The notes under the pieces were generated by a model. The model had not been told where the DNA came from and made no database searches. It saw only the letters and a list, made by a program, of their open reading frames with translations. From an uncultured Eubacteriales bacterium (lineage in GTDB: Bacteria > Bacillota > Clostridia > Oscillospirales > Oscillospiraceae), in contig URAZ01000001.1 in NCBI GenBank assembly GCA_900545925.1, positions 1 to 64,000 of the forward strand: a stretch of 64,000 nt of DNA, written 5' to 3'. Made by a program: the position numbers and the translations under genes. Positions 33,176 to 42,257 of this stretch are shown piece after piece. Every line of letters starts with the position of its first letter. Position 1 is the stretch's first letter.

Positions 33176-34225
33176 TTATGCGTCCTGAAAGACAGGCTGT
33201 ACGGCTTCGCCCCAAAGCTGCGCCGCGGCTGTCTCCACAAAGCCGCGTTCCTCCCGCGAAAACGGTCGGAACTGCGTGACGAACAGACGCTTTCCGCTGC
33301 GCTTCCAGCGGCCCGCCGCGCTGCCGTGCAGCAGCACCGGCGGCATGACAATGCCGGACAGGCTGAAAATGCCGCGCAGATACTCCTGCGGAAGAAATAT
33401 ACTCTGCTTTTTCTCATAGCCCAGCACCAGCGGGTCGAAGCCTGCCAGCAGCAAGCAGTCCGGAATCGCCTGCTCCGGCATTCTGCCGGAATGCAGGCTG
33501 AAAAGCCGCTGTCCCTCGCATTCGGCTACTTCCACGGGAAGCCGGGCCAGCCGCTTTTTGATCTCCGCCTGCGAGGTATCGAAATAATAGGCTGCGTCCC
33601 GGATGGAGGCCGGGCCGTAATTCGTAAAATACCGGCGTGTCTGCTCCAGCAGCGCATCCCGCTCCTCCATCGGCGTAAACGCAGGGCAGAGGCGGAACGC
33701 CTTTTTCTCGCTGACCATACCGCAGAGGAATCCGCGTTCGCAAAGTTCGCGTATCCCTCCGCCCCAGGGATGGAACATACTGTCCTCCTCCGCCTGCGTC
33801 ATTCCGGCAGCGCGGCAGCGGTCTTTCAGCGACTCCCGTGTCAGCGGCCCCTGTGCGAGCGCATCGACAATCAGGTCTGAAAAATATGCTTGCCGCTGCG
33901 GCGTAAGTGCCCAATCCGGGCGCTGGTTCCAGAAGGATGGGAGCGTCCAATCCCGGCTCCGATACTGGCAGCCGCTGTGCAGGAACAGCGGAAGGTCGGC
34001 TTCGGCAAAGATGTGCATTGTGCCGCGAAGTGTCCAGCCTTTCACGAGGCCGTCAGCCGCATGCGCATTGTCATACGCTGCGCAGCGCAGCCGCATGGCG
34101 TGCAGTGCGTTGGAAAGGAACTGCGCCTGAAAGCCGTTCATGGCGCGAAGCACTCTCATCCGCTCCCCCGCATGCAACAGATACTGATTAGACAGGCGCA
34201 GAAGCACCAATTCATTTCGCTCCAT
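33176..34225 (-). CDS. AlkZ/YcaQ-like DNA glycosylase (HTH_42)
   Basis: A 349-residue winged-helix protein of the HTH_42 family. The early QAQ motif (GFQAQFLSNALHAM, around residues 33-35) corresponds to the catalytic Gln-x-Gln of AlkZ, and TLRGTMHIF and the C-terminal block LLHGSAAGRWKR are family hallmarks. AlkZ enzymes excise modified bases or unhook interstrand crosslinks, often for self-protection in producers of DNA-alkylating compounds. No biosynthetic cluster is seen here, so a house-keeping YcaQ/AlkX-like role is more likely. Confidence 0.85.
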   Translation of the reverse strand: MERNELVLLRLSNQYLLHAGERMRVLRAMNGFQAQFLSNALHAMRLRCAAYDNAHAADGLVKGWTLRGTMHIFAEADLPLFLHSGCQYRSRDWTLPSFWNQRPDWALTPQRQAYFSDLIVDALAQGPLTRESLKDRCRAAGMTQAEEDSMFHPWGGGIRELCERGFLCGMVSEKKAFRLCPAFTPMEERDALLEQTRRYFTNYGPASIRDAAYYFDTSQAEIKKRLARLPVEVAECEGQRLFSLHSGRMPEQAIPDCLLLAGFDPLVLGYEKKQSIFLPQEYLRGIFSLSGIVMPPVLLHGSAAGRWKRSGKRLFVTQFRPFSREERGFVETAAAQLWGEAVQPVFQDA

Positions 34226-34248
34226 ACATTCTCCTTTTGATATGCGCA

Positions 34249-34279
34249 GCCCCCGGCGCTTTTTTAGCAGACCGGGGGC
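34249..34279 (-). terminator. GC-rich stem-loop, possible terminator
   Basis: An eight-base stem GCCCCCGG (34249-34256) / CCGGGGGC (34272-34279) lies between the hydrolase gene and the glycosylase gene. It lacks a clear T-run on the minus strand, so termination may be partial. Confidence 0.45.
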
Positions 34280-34300
34280 CGGTATGTCATGATTTGATCG

Positions 34301-35650
34301 TCAGATGATGCGCCGCCCGCACAGGAAGCGGGTCTTGTAATACGATTCGTCAAGCGAATTGACGCGGACGCCCGTGGACGGCGTAGAAGCGTGAACGAAG
34401 TTGCCGCCGCCGATATACATGCCGACGTGGTTCGCATAACCACTGTAGCCGAAGAAGACGAGGTCGCCGACCTGCAGGTCGCTGCGGGAAACATAAGTAC
34501 CCTGCGTCATCTGGTCGTTGGCAACGCGCTTCATGGAGTATCCGTACTGCGTCAGGACATAGTACATGAGGCCAGAGCAGTCAAAGCCAGTTGACGGACT
34601 CGAGCCGCCCCAGACATAGCTGTAGCCAACGAAGCCCATGGCAAAATTCGCAATCTCGCTCGCCTTACCGGAACCGGAGACGGTTCCTCCGCTGCCGGAA
34701 CCGGAGCCGCTGCCCGGTGTGACGGTACTGTCCTTCTCGTCCGAGAGCAAATCCGCACGGACGTAGGCCGTGATACCGTTATACTTGATGCGATACCACT
34801 GGTGGCCATCGGAGGTCGTGGTCGTGATGCCGGTAACGGTGACAGCCGCATTGTAGCTCAACTCGCCGACCTTCGTACTGCCAGTCGTCCAGGAATCGCG
34901 GACGTTGATATATCCTGTCTGGCAGACATACATGGTTTTGTTGATGCTTGTAACGGTAACATTCAGGTTGATCTGATCGACAACGACCGTCGCGCTTTTG
35001 ACATTCTCATCATAGAACCACTGGATAGTCTTATAGCAGCGCAGGAACATCGTCATGGCTTCCTGCCGACTGGCGTTGCTCTTAGGGTTCAGATAAGTAC
35101 CATTTCCAAGCTTTGTGCCCTGTACATAGGAATAGCTTACGCAGATCTGCGCAGCTTCCTTTGCCCATGCAGAAATCGAACCAGCATCAGCAAATCCGCT
35201 CAGTGCACCGTCGGTCGCCTTGGGAGAAAATGCCGCAGCCGTGCAGAAGTTCTCGATGAGTTTGAAAAACTCCTGCCGCGTCAGAAGCTGATTTGGGCGG
35301 AACGAGCCGTCCTCATAGCCGTTGACAATGCCGTACAGATGCGCCTTAATGATGTTTTGGTCCGACGTATCCGTAAAGCCGCTGAAGGTTTCGTTTGACA
35401 TATCGATGTCGTTGCCGGTGGCCTTTTCAAACGCATAAACGGCCAGTTCACACATCTCGCCGCGTGTGATGTTCTTTGTCAAGTCAAGACCATTAAACGA
35501 CTCCGGCATCAGACCAAGCTTGTTGATCTCATCATAGTTTGTTTGGAACCAGCTGCTGTATTTGTTGTTCGCACCAAGCGCAGCAGCGCTCATGGACAGA
35601 AGCAGCACGGCACACAGCAGCAGGCACAGAAATTTTCTTCCCATTCGCAT
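34301..35650 (-). CDS. SLH-SH3-NlpC/P60 cell-wall hydrolase
   Basis: A 449-residue secreted enzyme: signal peptide (1-26), about three S-layer homology repeats (residues 45-215, with ITRGEMCELAVYAFE and RPNQLLTRQEFFKLIE), a bacterial SH3 domain (about 235-305), a Gly/Ser linker (GSGSGSGG), and a C-terminal NlpC/P60 peptidase with catalytic Cys in FDCSGLMYYV and His in YANHVGMYI. It likely cuts D-Glu-mDAP-type peptide bonds while bound to wall polymers through SLH. It is transcribed divergently from murT. The first ATG has AAGGAG 11 bases upstream. Confidence 0.92.
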   Translation of the reverse strand: MRMGRKFLCLLLCAVLLLSMSAAALGANNKYSSWFQTNYDEINKLGLMPESFNGLDLTKNITRGEMCELAVYAFEKATGNDIDMSNETFSGFTDTSDQNIIKAHLYGIVNGYEDGSFRPNQLLTRQEFFKLIENFCTAAAFSPKATDGALSGFADAGSISAWAKEAAQICVSYSYVQGTKLGNGTYLNPKSNASRQEAMTMFLRCYKTIQWFYDENVKSATVVVDQINLNVTVTSINKTMYVCQTGYINVRDSWTTGSTKVGELSYNAAVTVTGITTTTSDGHQWYRIKYNGITAYVRADLLSDEKDSTVTPGSGSGSGSGGTVSGSGKASEIANFAMGFVGYSYVWGGSSPSTGFDCSGLMYYVLTQYGYSMKRVANDQMTQGTYVSRSDLQVGDLVFFGYSGYANHVGMYIGGGNFVHASTPSTGVRVNSLDESYYKTRFLCGRRII

Positions 35651-35716
35651 GGTTTTACAGACTCCTTTTTCGCGTTCTCTGACTGGAACGGTGTGTTTTC
35701 AAAACAATTCGACAGC

Positions 35717-35745
35717 ATTATATCAGATTATGACAACCAATACAA
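35717..35745 (-). promoter_or_regulatory. Promoter of the NlpC/P60 gene
   Basis: On the minus strand TTGTAT (35740-35745), a 17-base spacer and TATAAT (35717-35722), about 70 bases before the ATG. Confidence 0.6.
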
Positions 35746-35774
35746 GTACAATTTTGTAAATCTTTCGTAACCAG

Positions 35775-35803
35775 TTGAGTTTTGCGAAAAAATATGATAT
35801 AAG
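35775..35803 (+). promoter_or_regulatory. murT promoter placed for a leaderless transcript
   Basis: TTGAGT (35775-35780), a 17-base spacer and TATAAG (35798-35803). The murT ATG begins at 35810, six bases after the -10 box, so the transcript would start at or next to the A of ATG. No ribosome binding site is present upstream of the ATG. Confidence 0.65.
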
Positions 35804-35809
35804 TGTGAC

Positions 35810-37180
35810 ATGAAATTACGAGTAATGATCGCAGTGCTTGCTTGCAAGCTCTGCCGGGCCCTGATCCGCTTGCTGGGCAGAGGCGGCACGGATTTTCCCG
35901 GGCGTGTGGCGCTCAAACTCTGCCCAAACCTGCTGGGTGAACTTGCAAAGAACGTGACGACTGTGATCGTCACGGGCACCAACGGAAAAACCACGACCTC
36001 GCGTATGATCGAGCAGTCGTGGCAGGACGCTGGAATCTCTTACTTTGCAAACAAATCCGGCGCGAACCTCCTGTCCGGCGTCACGGCGGAATTCGCCGTC
36101 CACTCCACGCTCACAGGCCGCTGCAAATATTTGCATGCGCTCATCGAGGCGGACGAAGCGGCGCTGAAATTCATCAGCAAGTACGTTGATGCAAAGGTGA
36201 TCGTATACACGAACATCTTCCGCGACCAGCTTGACCGCTACGGCGAGGTCACGCATACGCTCGGAAAGCTGCGCATCGGCGCGCAGAACAGCCCGAACGC
36301 CGTTTTGTGTCTGAATGCAGACGATTCGCTCATTACGAGTCTTCACAACGACGTGCCAAACCACGTTATTTTCTATGGTATCAACACGCCGCTCTATGAA
36401 ACGCAGGTTTCGGAACTTTCCGACGCGCCATACTGCATCAAATGCAAGAGCGAATACGAATACGACTTCGTGACCTACGGCCATCTGGGCGGTTATCGCT
36501 GCCCACGCTGCGGCTACGCCCGTCCGAGGCCGGATATTTGCGTCAGCAAGGTTGTTTTGAGCGACGAGGAGCACTCCGAGGTTGTCTTCCGCGACGGCGA
36601 AACAGAGATTCCCGCGACAGTCAATCTCCCGGGCGGATACAATATCTATAATGCCTGTGCGGCTATGGCGGCGGCTAAAGCCATGGGGCTGGATCTTTCA
36701 AGAGCGGCGCAGTCGCTGTCACGCTTTGCCTGTGGTTTCGGGCGCATGGAGAAGTTTGAAATCAACGGCACGGATGTGCGCATGATTTTGATCAAAAATC
36801 CGGCAGGCTGCAACCAGGTGCTGCGTTTCCTGACGCAGCGCAGGGCGCCGTTCGTCTTTGCCGCATGTCTCAACGACCGGACGCAAGATGGCCGCGATGT
36901 CAGTTGGATCTGGGACGTGGCTTTTGAGCGCCTGCCCGAGATGGGCGATACGCTTGCAGAGGTTTATCTGTCCGGCACGCGAGCAGAGGATATGGCACTG
37001 CGCTTCCTCTACGCCGGATTCCCAAAGGAGAAGCTGCATGTGCAGAAGGACTACGGAAAGCTGATGGAAGAGGCGACGGCGCACAAGCTGCCGGTCTTCG
37101 TCATGCCGACGTACACGGCCATGCTGGCTCTGCGCAGCACGATCAGCAAAACGTATGGCTACAAGCAATTCTGGGAGTAA
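35810..37180 (+). CDS. murT: Lipid II isoglutaminyl synthase, catalytic subunit MurT
   Basis: A 456-residue Mur-ligase family protein: P-loop VTGTNGKTTT (about residues 50-59), a four-cysteine zinc ribbon (CIKC near 205 and CPRC near 224), and the C-terminal DUF1727 domain. With GatD it amidates D-Glu of lipid II to D-isoglutamine, a step needed for efficient crosslinking in Gram-positives. It is four bases from gatD, an operon. The transcript appears leaderless. Confidence 0.96.
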   Translation: MKLRVMIAVLACKLCRALIRLLGRGGTDFPGRVALKLCPNLLGELAKNVTTVIVTGTNGKTTTSRMIEQSWQDAGISYFANKSGANLLSGVTAEFAVHSTLTGRCKYLHALIEADEAALKFISKYVDAKVIVYTNIFRDQLDRYGEVTHTLGKLRIGAQNSPNAVLCLNADDSLITSLHNDVPNHVIFYGINTPLYETQVSELSDAPYCIKCKSEYEYDFVTYGHLGGYRCPRCGYARPRPDICVSKVVLSDEEHSEVVFRDGETEIPATVNLPGGYNIYNACAAMAAAKAMGLDLSRAAQSLSRFACGFGRMEKFEINGTDVRMILIKNPAGCNQVLRFLTQRRAPFVFAACLNDRTQDGRDVSWIWDVAFERLPEMGDTLAEVYLSGTRAEDMALRFLYAGFPKEKLHVQKDYGKLMEEATAHKLPVFVMPTYTAMLALRSTISKTYGYKQFWE

Positions 37181-37183
37181 GCT

Positions 37184-37912
37184 ATGGAACTGAACATCTA
37201 TCATTTATATCCCGACGTTCTGAATCTCTACGGCGACCGCGGAAACGTTCTTTGTATGCAGCGGCGGCTGGAATGGCGCGGCATGCAGGCTAATGTTTTC
37301 CCTGTTCCTATCGGGACGAAATTCATTGCAAAGGACTGCGACCTGATTTTTATCGGCGGCGGGCAAGACTTTGAGCAGGAGATTCTGATGCACGATCTCA
37401 AGGGCGAGAAGACCGCCGAACTTAAGGCCGCCATCGAAGACGGCATCCCTGTGCTCGCTATCTGCGGCGGATATCAGATGCTGGGCCAGTACTATAAAAC
37501 ATGGGACGGCAAACAGTGTGACTTTACCGGCGCGCTTGATCTTTACACCGTCGGCTCCGAGCAGCGCATGATCGGCAATTATCTGTTCACCTGTGAAGAA
37601 GCAGACTGCAAAATCGTCGGCTTTGAAAACCACTCCGGCAAGACGTATCTCGGTTCCGGTGTAAAGCCGCTCGGCAAAATACTCGAAGGCTATGGCAACA
37701 ACGGAGAGGACGGAACGGAAGGTGCACACTACAAAAACGTTTTTGCATCCTATTCCCACGGCTGTCTGCTTCCTAAAAACCCGAAACTGGCTGACCTGAT
37801 TCTCAAAACCGCGCTCGAGCGCAAATACGGCGAAGCAAACCTTCCGCCTCTCGTTGATGAATTTGAAACCGCCGCACACAACTATATGGAAAACCGGTTG
37901 AGCCGGAAATAA
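37184..37912 (+). CDS. gatD: Lipid II isoglutaminyl synthase, glutaminase subunit GatD
   Basis: A 242-residue class I glutamine amidotransferase of the CobB/CobQ type. The catalytic Cys is in AICGGYQMLGQ and the His in SYSHGCLLP. It supplies ammonia to MurT. Its ribosome site GGGAG lies in the end of murT. Confidence 0.96.
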   Translation: MELNIYHLYPDVLNLYGDRGNVLCMQRRLEWRGMQANVFPVPIGTKFIAKDCDLIFIGGGQDFEQEILMHDLKGEKTAELKAAIEDGIPVLAICGGYQMLGQYYKTWDGKQCDFTGALDLYTVGSEQRMIGNYLFTCEEADCKIVGFENHSGKTYLGSGVKPLGKILEGYGNNGEDGTEGAHYKNVFASYSHGCLLPKNPKLADLILKTALERKYGEANLPPLVDEFETAAHNYMENRLSRK

Positions 37913-37920
37913 ATTTTCAG

Positions 37921-37952
37921 GGCCGCTGCGGTTTGCAGCGGCCCCGATTTTT
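37921..37952 (+). terminator. Bidirectional terminator between gatD and the LysR gene
   Basis: A nine-base stem GGCCGCTGC (37921-37929) / GCAGCGGCC (37935-37943) is followed by TTTTT; the opposite strand also has a T-rich side (from AAATTTT). The two genes converge here. Confidence 0.85.
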
Positions 37953-38817
37953 ATGTGTTCTCTTTGACCCATCGGGCTGCAAACTCTGCAAATCGGGTAG
38001 CAGCCGGGGCATCTGTCGCAGCGGCGAGGGCGATAGTACGGCTAGCTGGGGGATCAATAGTGCGGATCTCCACACCGTCAGTATTTCCACGCAGCAGCAG
38101 CGACGGCATAATGCTCACGCCAAGCCCTTGCCGAACCATGGCAATGACGGCATAGTCATCCTTCGTCTCGAACCGGATGTTCGGCTTGACCCTGACGGCG
38201 CTGAACGCGCGGCGCACATCGTGGTTGGAGGATTCCAGAAGCGAGATAAACGGCTCCTTTGCCAGTTCCTCGACACGGCAGACCGGATGTTCTGCCAGCG
38301 GGTGATTCTTTGGCAGAACAGCGGCCAACGCATCTTCATACAGCGGCGTACACCGGCATCCCGGGCGGGCAGGCAGCGTTGTAAATGCAAGATCGACGCT
38401 TCCATTCCCGAGCCATGTGTCGATATCGTGATAATCTCCGTTGAAAAGCTGGAAATCTACCTGCGGATGCTCCTTTTGGAACTGCATCATCATAGCGGGC
38501 AGCCAGTGTGTGGCGACGCTGGTAAATGTCCCGATGCGGATTTTGCCCGTGACGAGCGTATGAAGGCCAGCTGCAGCTTGCCGCAGCAGTCTTTCCTGCC
38601 GCACGATTTCATGAATATATGGCATCACCTGCTCGCCCTCCGGCGTGAGCCGCGCACCGGTGCGGGTGCGCTTCAGAAGCGGCAGCTGAAGTTCCGCTTC
38701 CATGGAGGCAAGCATATGACTGACGCCGGACTGCGTGAGTCCCAGTTCCTGCGCAGCTTTCGTCAGCGAGGAGAGTTCCACTGTTTTTTCAAAAACCTCA
38801 TATTTCTTGGTATCCAT
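37951..38817 (-). CDS. LysR-type transcriptional regulator
   Basis: A 288-residue regulator: N-terminal winged helix (SSLTKAAQELGLTQSGVSHM) and a periplasmic-binding-like effector domain from about residue 90 (GKIRIGTFTSVATHWLPAMM). It is divergent from a PutP-type symporter gene, and the shared region has an inverted repeat, so it probably controls that gene in response to the transported solute. Confidence 0.93.
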   Translation of the reverse strand: MDTKKYEVFEKTVELSSLTKAAQELGLTQSGVSHMLASMEAELQLPLLKRTRTGARLTPEGEQVMPYIHEIVRQERLLRQAAAGLHTLVTGKIRIGTFTSVATHWLPAMMMQFQKEHPQVDFQLFNGDYHDIDTWLGNGSVDLAFTTLPARPGCRCTPLYEDALAAVLPKNHPLAEHPVCRVEELAKEPFISLLESSNHDVRRAFSAVRVKPNIRFETKDDYAVIAMVRQGLGVSIMPSLLLRGNTDGVEIRTIDPPASRTIALAAATDAPAATRFAEFAARWVKENT

Positions 38818-38863
38818 TTAAAAAACCTCTTGCTTTTTCCACTTTAACGTGCTATCATACGCG

Positions 38864-38897
38864 CATATCATGAGATTGCTTGATATTATACATGATA
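38864..38897. promoter_or_regulatory. Inverted repeat, candidate LysR operator
   Basis: ATATCATG (38864-38871) and CATGATAT (38890-38897) are exact inverted repeats 18 bases apart in the intergenic region between the divergent LysR and putP genes. Spacing and place fit a LysR binding site. Confidence 0.55.
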
Positions 38898-38937
38898 TTT
38901 TGTAATGTGTCAAGGAAAAGAAAAGGAGAAAGCACTT

Positions 38938-40476
38938 ATGAGTGGAGCAAATTTACAACATCTGCTGGCCATGATTTTATATATGGCAGCGGTTATCGGC
39001 ATCGGCGTTTATTTTGCCGGACGTGCGAATAAGAACGCAGAGTCCTATTTTCTTGGCGGGCGCAGTCTTGGCCCGTGGGTCACGGCATTCAGCGCCGAAG
39101 CCTCCGATATGTCCGGTTACCTTCTGATGGGTCTGCCCGGCCTTGCATACTGGACGGGCCTTGCTGACGCAGGCTGGACGTGCATCGGTCTTGCGATTGG
39201 TACCTATCTCAACTTTCTGATCGTCTCAAAACGGCTGCGCCGGTATTCCATCGCCGTGAACGCGTTCACGCTGCCGGATTTCTTCTCAAACCGCTTCCAT
39301 GAGAAGAAAAAGATCATCATGACGATCTGCTCGCTCATTATCATCATTTTCTTCAGCGTCTATGCCGCGCAGTGCCTGTCCACCTGCGGCAAACTGTTTG
39401 CGAACCTGTTTGGCTTTTCTTACGGCGGCATGATGATTGTGGCTGCGGCGTTCGTTCTGGTCTACACCTTCCTCGGCGGGTATCTGGCCGAAAGCGCATC
39501 TGATTTCATGCAGGGTGTCGTGATGGTCACGGTGCTGGTACTCATTCTCGTCCTGTCCGTCGTCTCAGCCGGCGGCCTGAACACCGTCATTGAGAACGCA
39601 AAGAGCATTGACGGCTTCTTCTCCATGGTGCGCACAGCAACGCCCTCTACTACAGAAGTCAATGTCTTCGGCGCAAGCCAGCCCTATGGTGCGCTGTCCA
39701 TCGCATCCTGCCTTGCATGGGGGCTTGGCTATTTCGGCATGCCGCAGGTTCTTCTGCGGTTCATGGGTATCCGCTCCGAGCATGAATTGGGCCGTTCCCG
39801 CCGCGTGGCAATCATCTGGGTCGTGATTTCCATGGCCGCCGCCGTGTTTATTGGCGTTGTTGGCCGCAGTGTCGCGGGGCTTGATTATCTGTCCAACAAC
39901 GACGCAGAGAATATTTTCATCGACGCAGCAACGTCCTATTTACCACCGATCCTTGCAGGCTTTGCCTGCGCAGGCGTGCTGGCTGCTGCGATTTCTTCCT
40001 CTGACTCGTATCTGCTGATCTCGGCCAGCGCCGTCAGTCAGAATCTCTATCGCGGCGTGTTCAAGAAGAATGCGACAGAGAAGCAGGTCATGTGGTGCTC
40101 ACGCATCACACTGGTGCTCATCACCATCGTTGCTATGGCAATCGCGTGGAATTCCAACTCCACAATCTTTGGTATTACGTCGTTTGCATGGGCAGGCTTT
40201 GGCGCGGCTTTCGGCCCGCTTATGCTCCTGTGCCTGTTCTGGAAACGCACAACCTATCAGGGTGCAGTTGCCGGTATGATTGCCGGCGGCGTAATGGTCT
40301 TCTTCTGGAAGCTTGTCCTGAAACCCCTCGGCGGTCTGTTCGGAATCTATGAACTTCTGCCTGCATTCGTCTTCAGTGTGATTGTGATCGTCGTCGTCTC
40401 CCTGTTCACAGCAGAGCCTGACACGCAGATTGAGGCGGAGTTCGATAAGGTCAGATCCGGTAAAGGCCTGCAGTAA
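38938..40476 (+). CDS. putP: Sodium/proline symporter, PutP-like
   Basis: A 512-residue sodium:solute symporter with thirteen predicted membrane helices. Family features are SYFLGGRSLGPWVTAFSAEASDMSGYLLMG near residue 40 and the sodium-site region with Ser residues in AAAISSSDSYLL. It takes up proline (or a related amino acid) with Na+. The frame starts at 38905; the ATG at 38938 has AAGGAG. It is divergent from the LysR gene. Confidence 0.9.
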   Translation: MSGANLQHLLAMILYMAAVIGIGVYFAGRANKNAESYFLGGRSLGPWVTAFSAEASDMSGYLLMGLPGLAYWTGLADAGWTCIGLAIGTYLNFLIVSKRLRRYSIAVNAFTLPDFFSNRFHEKKKIIMTICSLIIIIFFSVYAAQCLSTCGKLFANLFGFSYGGMMIVAAAFVLVYTFLGGYLAESASDFMQGVVMVTVLVLILVLSVVSAGGLNTVIENAKSIDGFFSMVRTATPSTTEVNVFGASQPYGALSIASCLAWGLGYFGMPQVLLRFMGIRSEHELGRSRRVAIIWVVISMAAAVFIGVVGRSVAGLDYLSNNDAENIFIDAATSYLPPILAGFACAGVLAAAISSSDSYLLISASAVSQNLYRGVFKKNATEKQVMWCSRITLVLITIVAMAIAWNSNSTIFGITSFAWAGFGAAFGPLMLLCLFWKRTTYQGAVAGMIAGGVMVFFWKLVLKPLGGLFGIYELLPAFVFSVIVIVVVSLFTAEPDTQIEAEFDKVRSGKGLQ

Positions 40477-40540
40477 ATTGCCACAGAGAATCTGAATACC
40501 TTCTCCGAAAGACGTCATAAAAATCCTCAAAGAAGGAAGA

Positions 40541-40574
40541 ATTGCCGCACGGTTCATTTGAACTGTGCGGCAAT
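40541..40574. terminator. Long hairpin terminator between convergent genes
   Basis: A 16-base stem ATTGCCGCACGGTTCA / TGAACTGTGCGGCAAT with one G-T pair and a two-base loop. T-runs are modest on both sides. It lies between putP and the Cna-B gene. Confidence 0.75.
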
Positions 40575-40577
40575 TTG

Positions 40578-41561
40578 TTACGCCTTTCGTTTTTTTCCAG
40601 CACCTGCCGCAATCAGCAGGAGACCTGCAGCGGCAAGGACGGGAACGGGCCACCAGAGTTCGCCGGTCTGTGGAAGCGTCGGCTCCTTCGGCTGATCTGT
40701 AGGCGGCGTTACGGACGGCTGCTTCGGCGTATTGGTCACAACAAAGGTCCCCGATTCCTGCGTAATAGAGACGGTATATCCCTCCGGTGTCAGTTCAACA
40801 ACGCGCCATTCAATGGGTAGCCCGTTTTTGTCATATTTCGGAAGGTCATTCCAAATATAGCGCCAGCTGTTGCGTTCATTGAGGATCACAGTATCGTAAA
40901 CTTCGCCGTTTTTCAGCAGCTGGACCGTGATTTTTTCCGGACGGTCATGCTCCTGTCCCGCATCGTTCCAGACCTTCAAAACTTTGCGCTTATCCGTATC
41001 ATCGGGCGGTCCCACAGGGATAGGCGTGCGCGTGTGCTTCGGTGAAACCGTCACATCATACTGCCATGTATCAGTCTTCTCGTCCAGATTCGGCAGACAG
41101 ATAAGAAACGGTTCTGTTGTATATACGAAACTTCCATCAGAGAATGTCTGGCCGATCACGAGATACAGCCCAGGGAGGAGCTTCTTTCCATTCGTTGGGA
41201 AGGTCAGTTCTCCGTTTCGGTCGGTCACGCCGCTGTCCAGGGGCGTCAGCCGGTCGCGCTGGACATAGGCAGCCAGTGTTTCCGCAAGTGCGCGCCATGC
41301 CGCACTGTCCAGTCCGTCTAGTCTGACGGGATAGTTTTTGAAATCGCCGCTCAGCGTAAACTCTGCATACGCGTTGACATCCGCCACACGGTAAAGCGCA
41401 AACGGCACGCCGGGAATCGGTTTTCCGTCCTGTTGGTAGCTGATCGTCAGGCTGACATGGTGTGTCGTATCAATCGCCGCAGCGGCCATCGCCGGTGCAG
41501 ACAATGTAAGAAATAAAACAAGCACAAAAAACGCGGTTGACAGCTTTTTTATCTTCCGCAT
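40578..41561 (-). CDS. LPQTG-anchored Cna-B/SpaA-type surface protein
   Basis: A 327-residue protein: signal peptide (1-27), a prealbumin-like domain (about 30-170), one Cna-B domain (KVLKVWNDAGQEHDRPEKITVQLLKNG and the closing VTNTPK), a Pro-rich stalk, and a sorting signal LPQTG followed by a hydrophobic helix and KKRK tail. Sortase would link it to peptidoglycan. It looks like a small pilin or adhesin, possibly with an internal isopeptide bond. No sortase gene is in the window. The ATG at 41561 has AAGGAGGAG. Confidence 0.9.
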   Translation of the reverse strand: MRKIKKLSTAFFVLVLFLTLSAPAMAAAAIDTTHHVSLTISYQQDGKPIPGVPFALYRVADVNAYAEFTLSGDFKNYPVRLDGLDSAAWRALAETLAAYVQRDRLTPLDSGVTDRNGELTFPTNGKKLLPGLYLVIGQTFSDGSFVYTTEPFLICLPNLDEKTDTWQYDVTVSPKHTRTPIPVGPPDDTDKRKVLKVWNDAGQEHDRPEKITVQLLKNGEVYDTVILNERNSWRYIWNDLPKYDKNGLPIEWRVVELTPEGYTVSITQESGTFVVTNTPKQPSVTPPTDQPKEPTLPQTGELWWPVPVLAAAGLLLIAAGAGKKRKA

Positions 41562-41693
41562 AAACGGCTCCTCCTTTATAGCGGACCTTAATCTCTGAAT
41601 TAATAGTATAGCCAGAAATTCCTGTGACGTCAAGGTTCAATCTTCCAGAAAGCGTCAAAATCCGATGCAAACGCATCGGATTTTGCTCTGTGA

Positions 41694-41918
41694 CTATTTC
41701 AATTCTGCTGTAAACGTAATCCGATTCTCCTTCGTGCTGGCACAGATAGTTCCGTGATGCGCCTCGGCAATGTTCTTGGCGATGGAGAGTCCGATTCCAA
41801 AGCCACCGGTCGCGGCGGTGCGGGAGGCGTCCGGGCGGTAAAAGCAGTCAAACAGCCGATCAAGCGGCACGTCTATAGGCTGGACATAGTCGTTTTCCAC
41901 TGCCAGCTGAACACCGCG
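41694..41918 (-). pseudogene. C-terminal fragment of a histidine kinase
   Basis: About 70 residues of a kinase ATPase domain: DRLFDCFYRPDASRT (F-box region) and GGFGIGLSIAKNIAEAHHGTI (G2 box), to a normal C-terminus. The dimerisation domain, N-box and all sensor parts are missing. It is joined directly to a response-regulator fragment, so one deletion removed the regulator's end and the kinase's start. Inactive. Confidence 0.85.
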
Positions 41919-42199
41919 CCGGAATCGAATCCCTCAATGCGGTCGCGCGTCTCTCCTCTGGCCGTCAGCATCATGATTGGAGTTTTGTTCCCATCTGCAC
42001 GCATCCGGCGCAGCGCCGTAAAGCCGTCCATATACGGCATCATGACGTCGAGAATGATTACGTCATAGACGCTTGACTCAGCGTATTCACATGCCGTGCG
42101 TCCATCATGGACAATATCGACTGAAAAATGATTTTTCTCAAAAAACACACCGAGCGCCTCAGCCAAATCCGCTTCATCCTCTGCAAGCAACAGCCGCAT
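41912..42199 (-). pseudogene. N-terminal fragment of a response regulator
   Basis: A receiver domain start (MRLLLAEDEADLAEALGVFF, phospho-acceptor in VIILDVMMPYMDG, LTARGETRDRIEGFDSGA) that normally continues with DDYLTKPF. After GA the frame enters kinase sequence out of phase and stops at 41873. The conserved Lys and the DNA-binding domain are missing. Inactive partner of the kinase fragment. Confidence 0.88.
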
Positions 42200-42257
42200 A
42201 CTGCCGCACCTTCCCTTTTATTTTGATTATACAAGCGTTTTCCGCAGACCGCAAGCG

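Noticed and set aside
33176..34225. AlkZ-like gene taken as self-resistance for a DNA-damaging natural product
   Set aside because: Neighbours are housekeeping genes and no biosynthetic enzymes are seen, so a general repair role is more likely.
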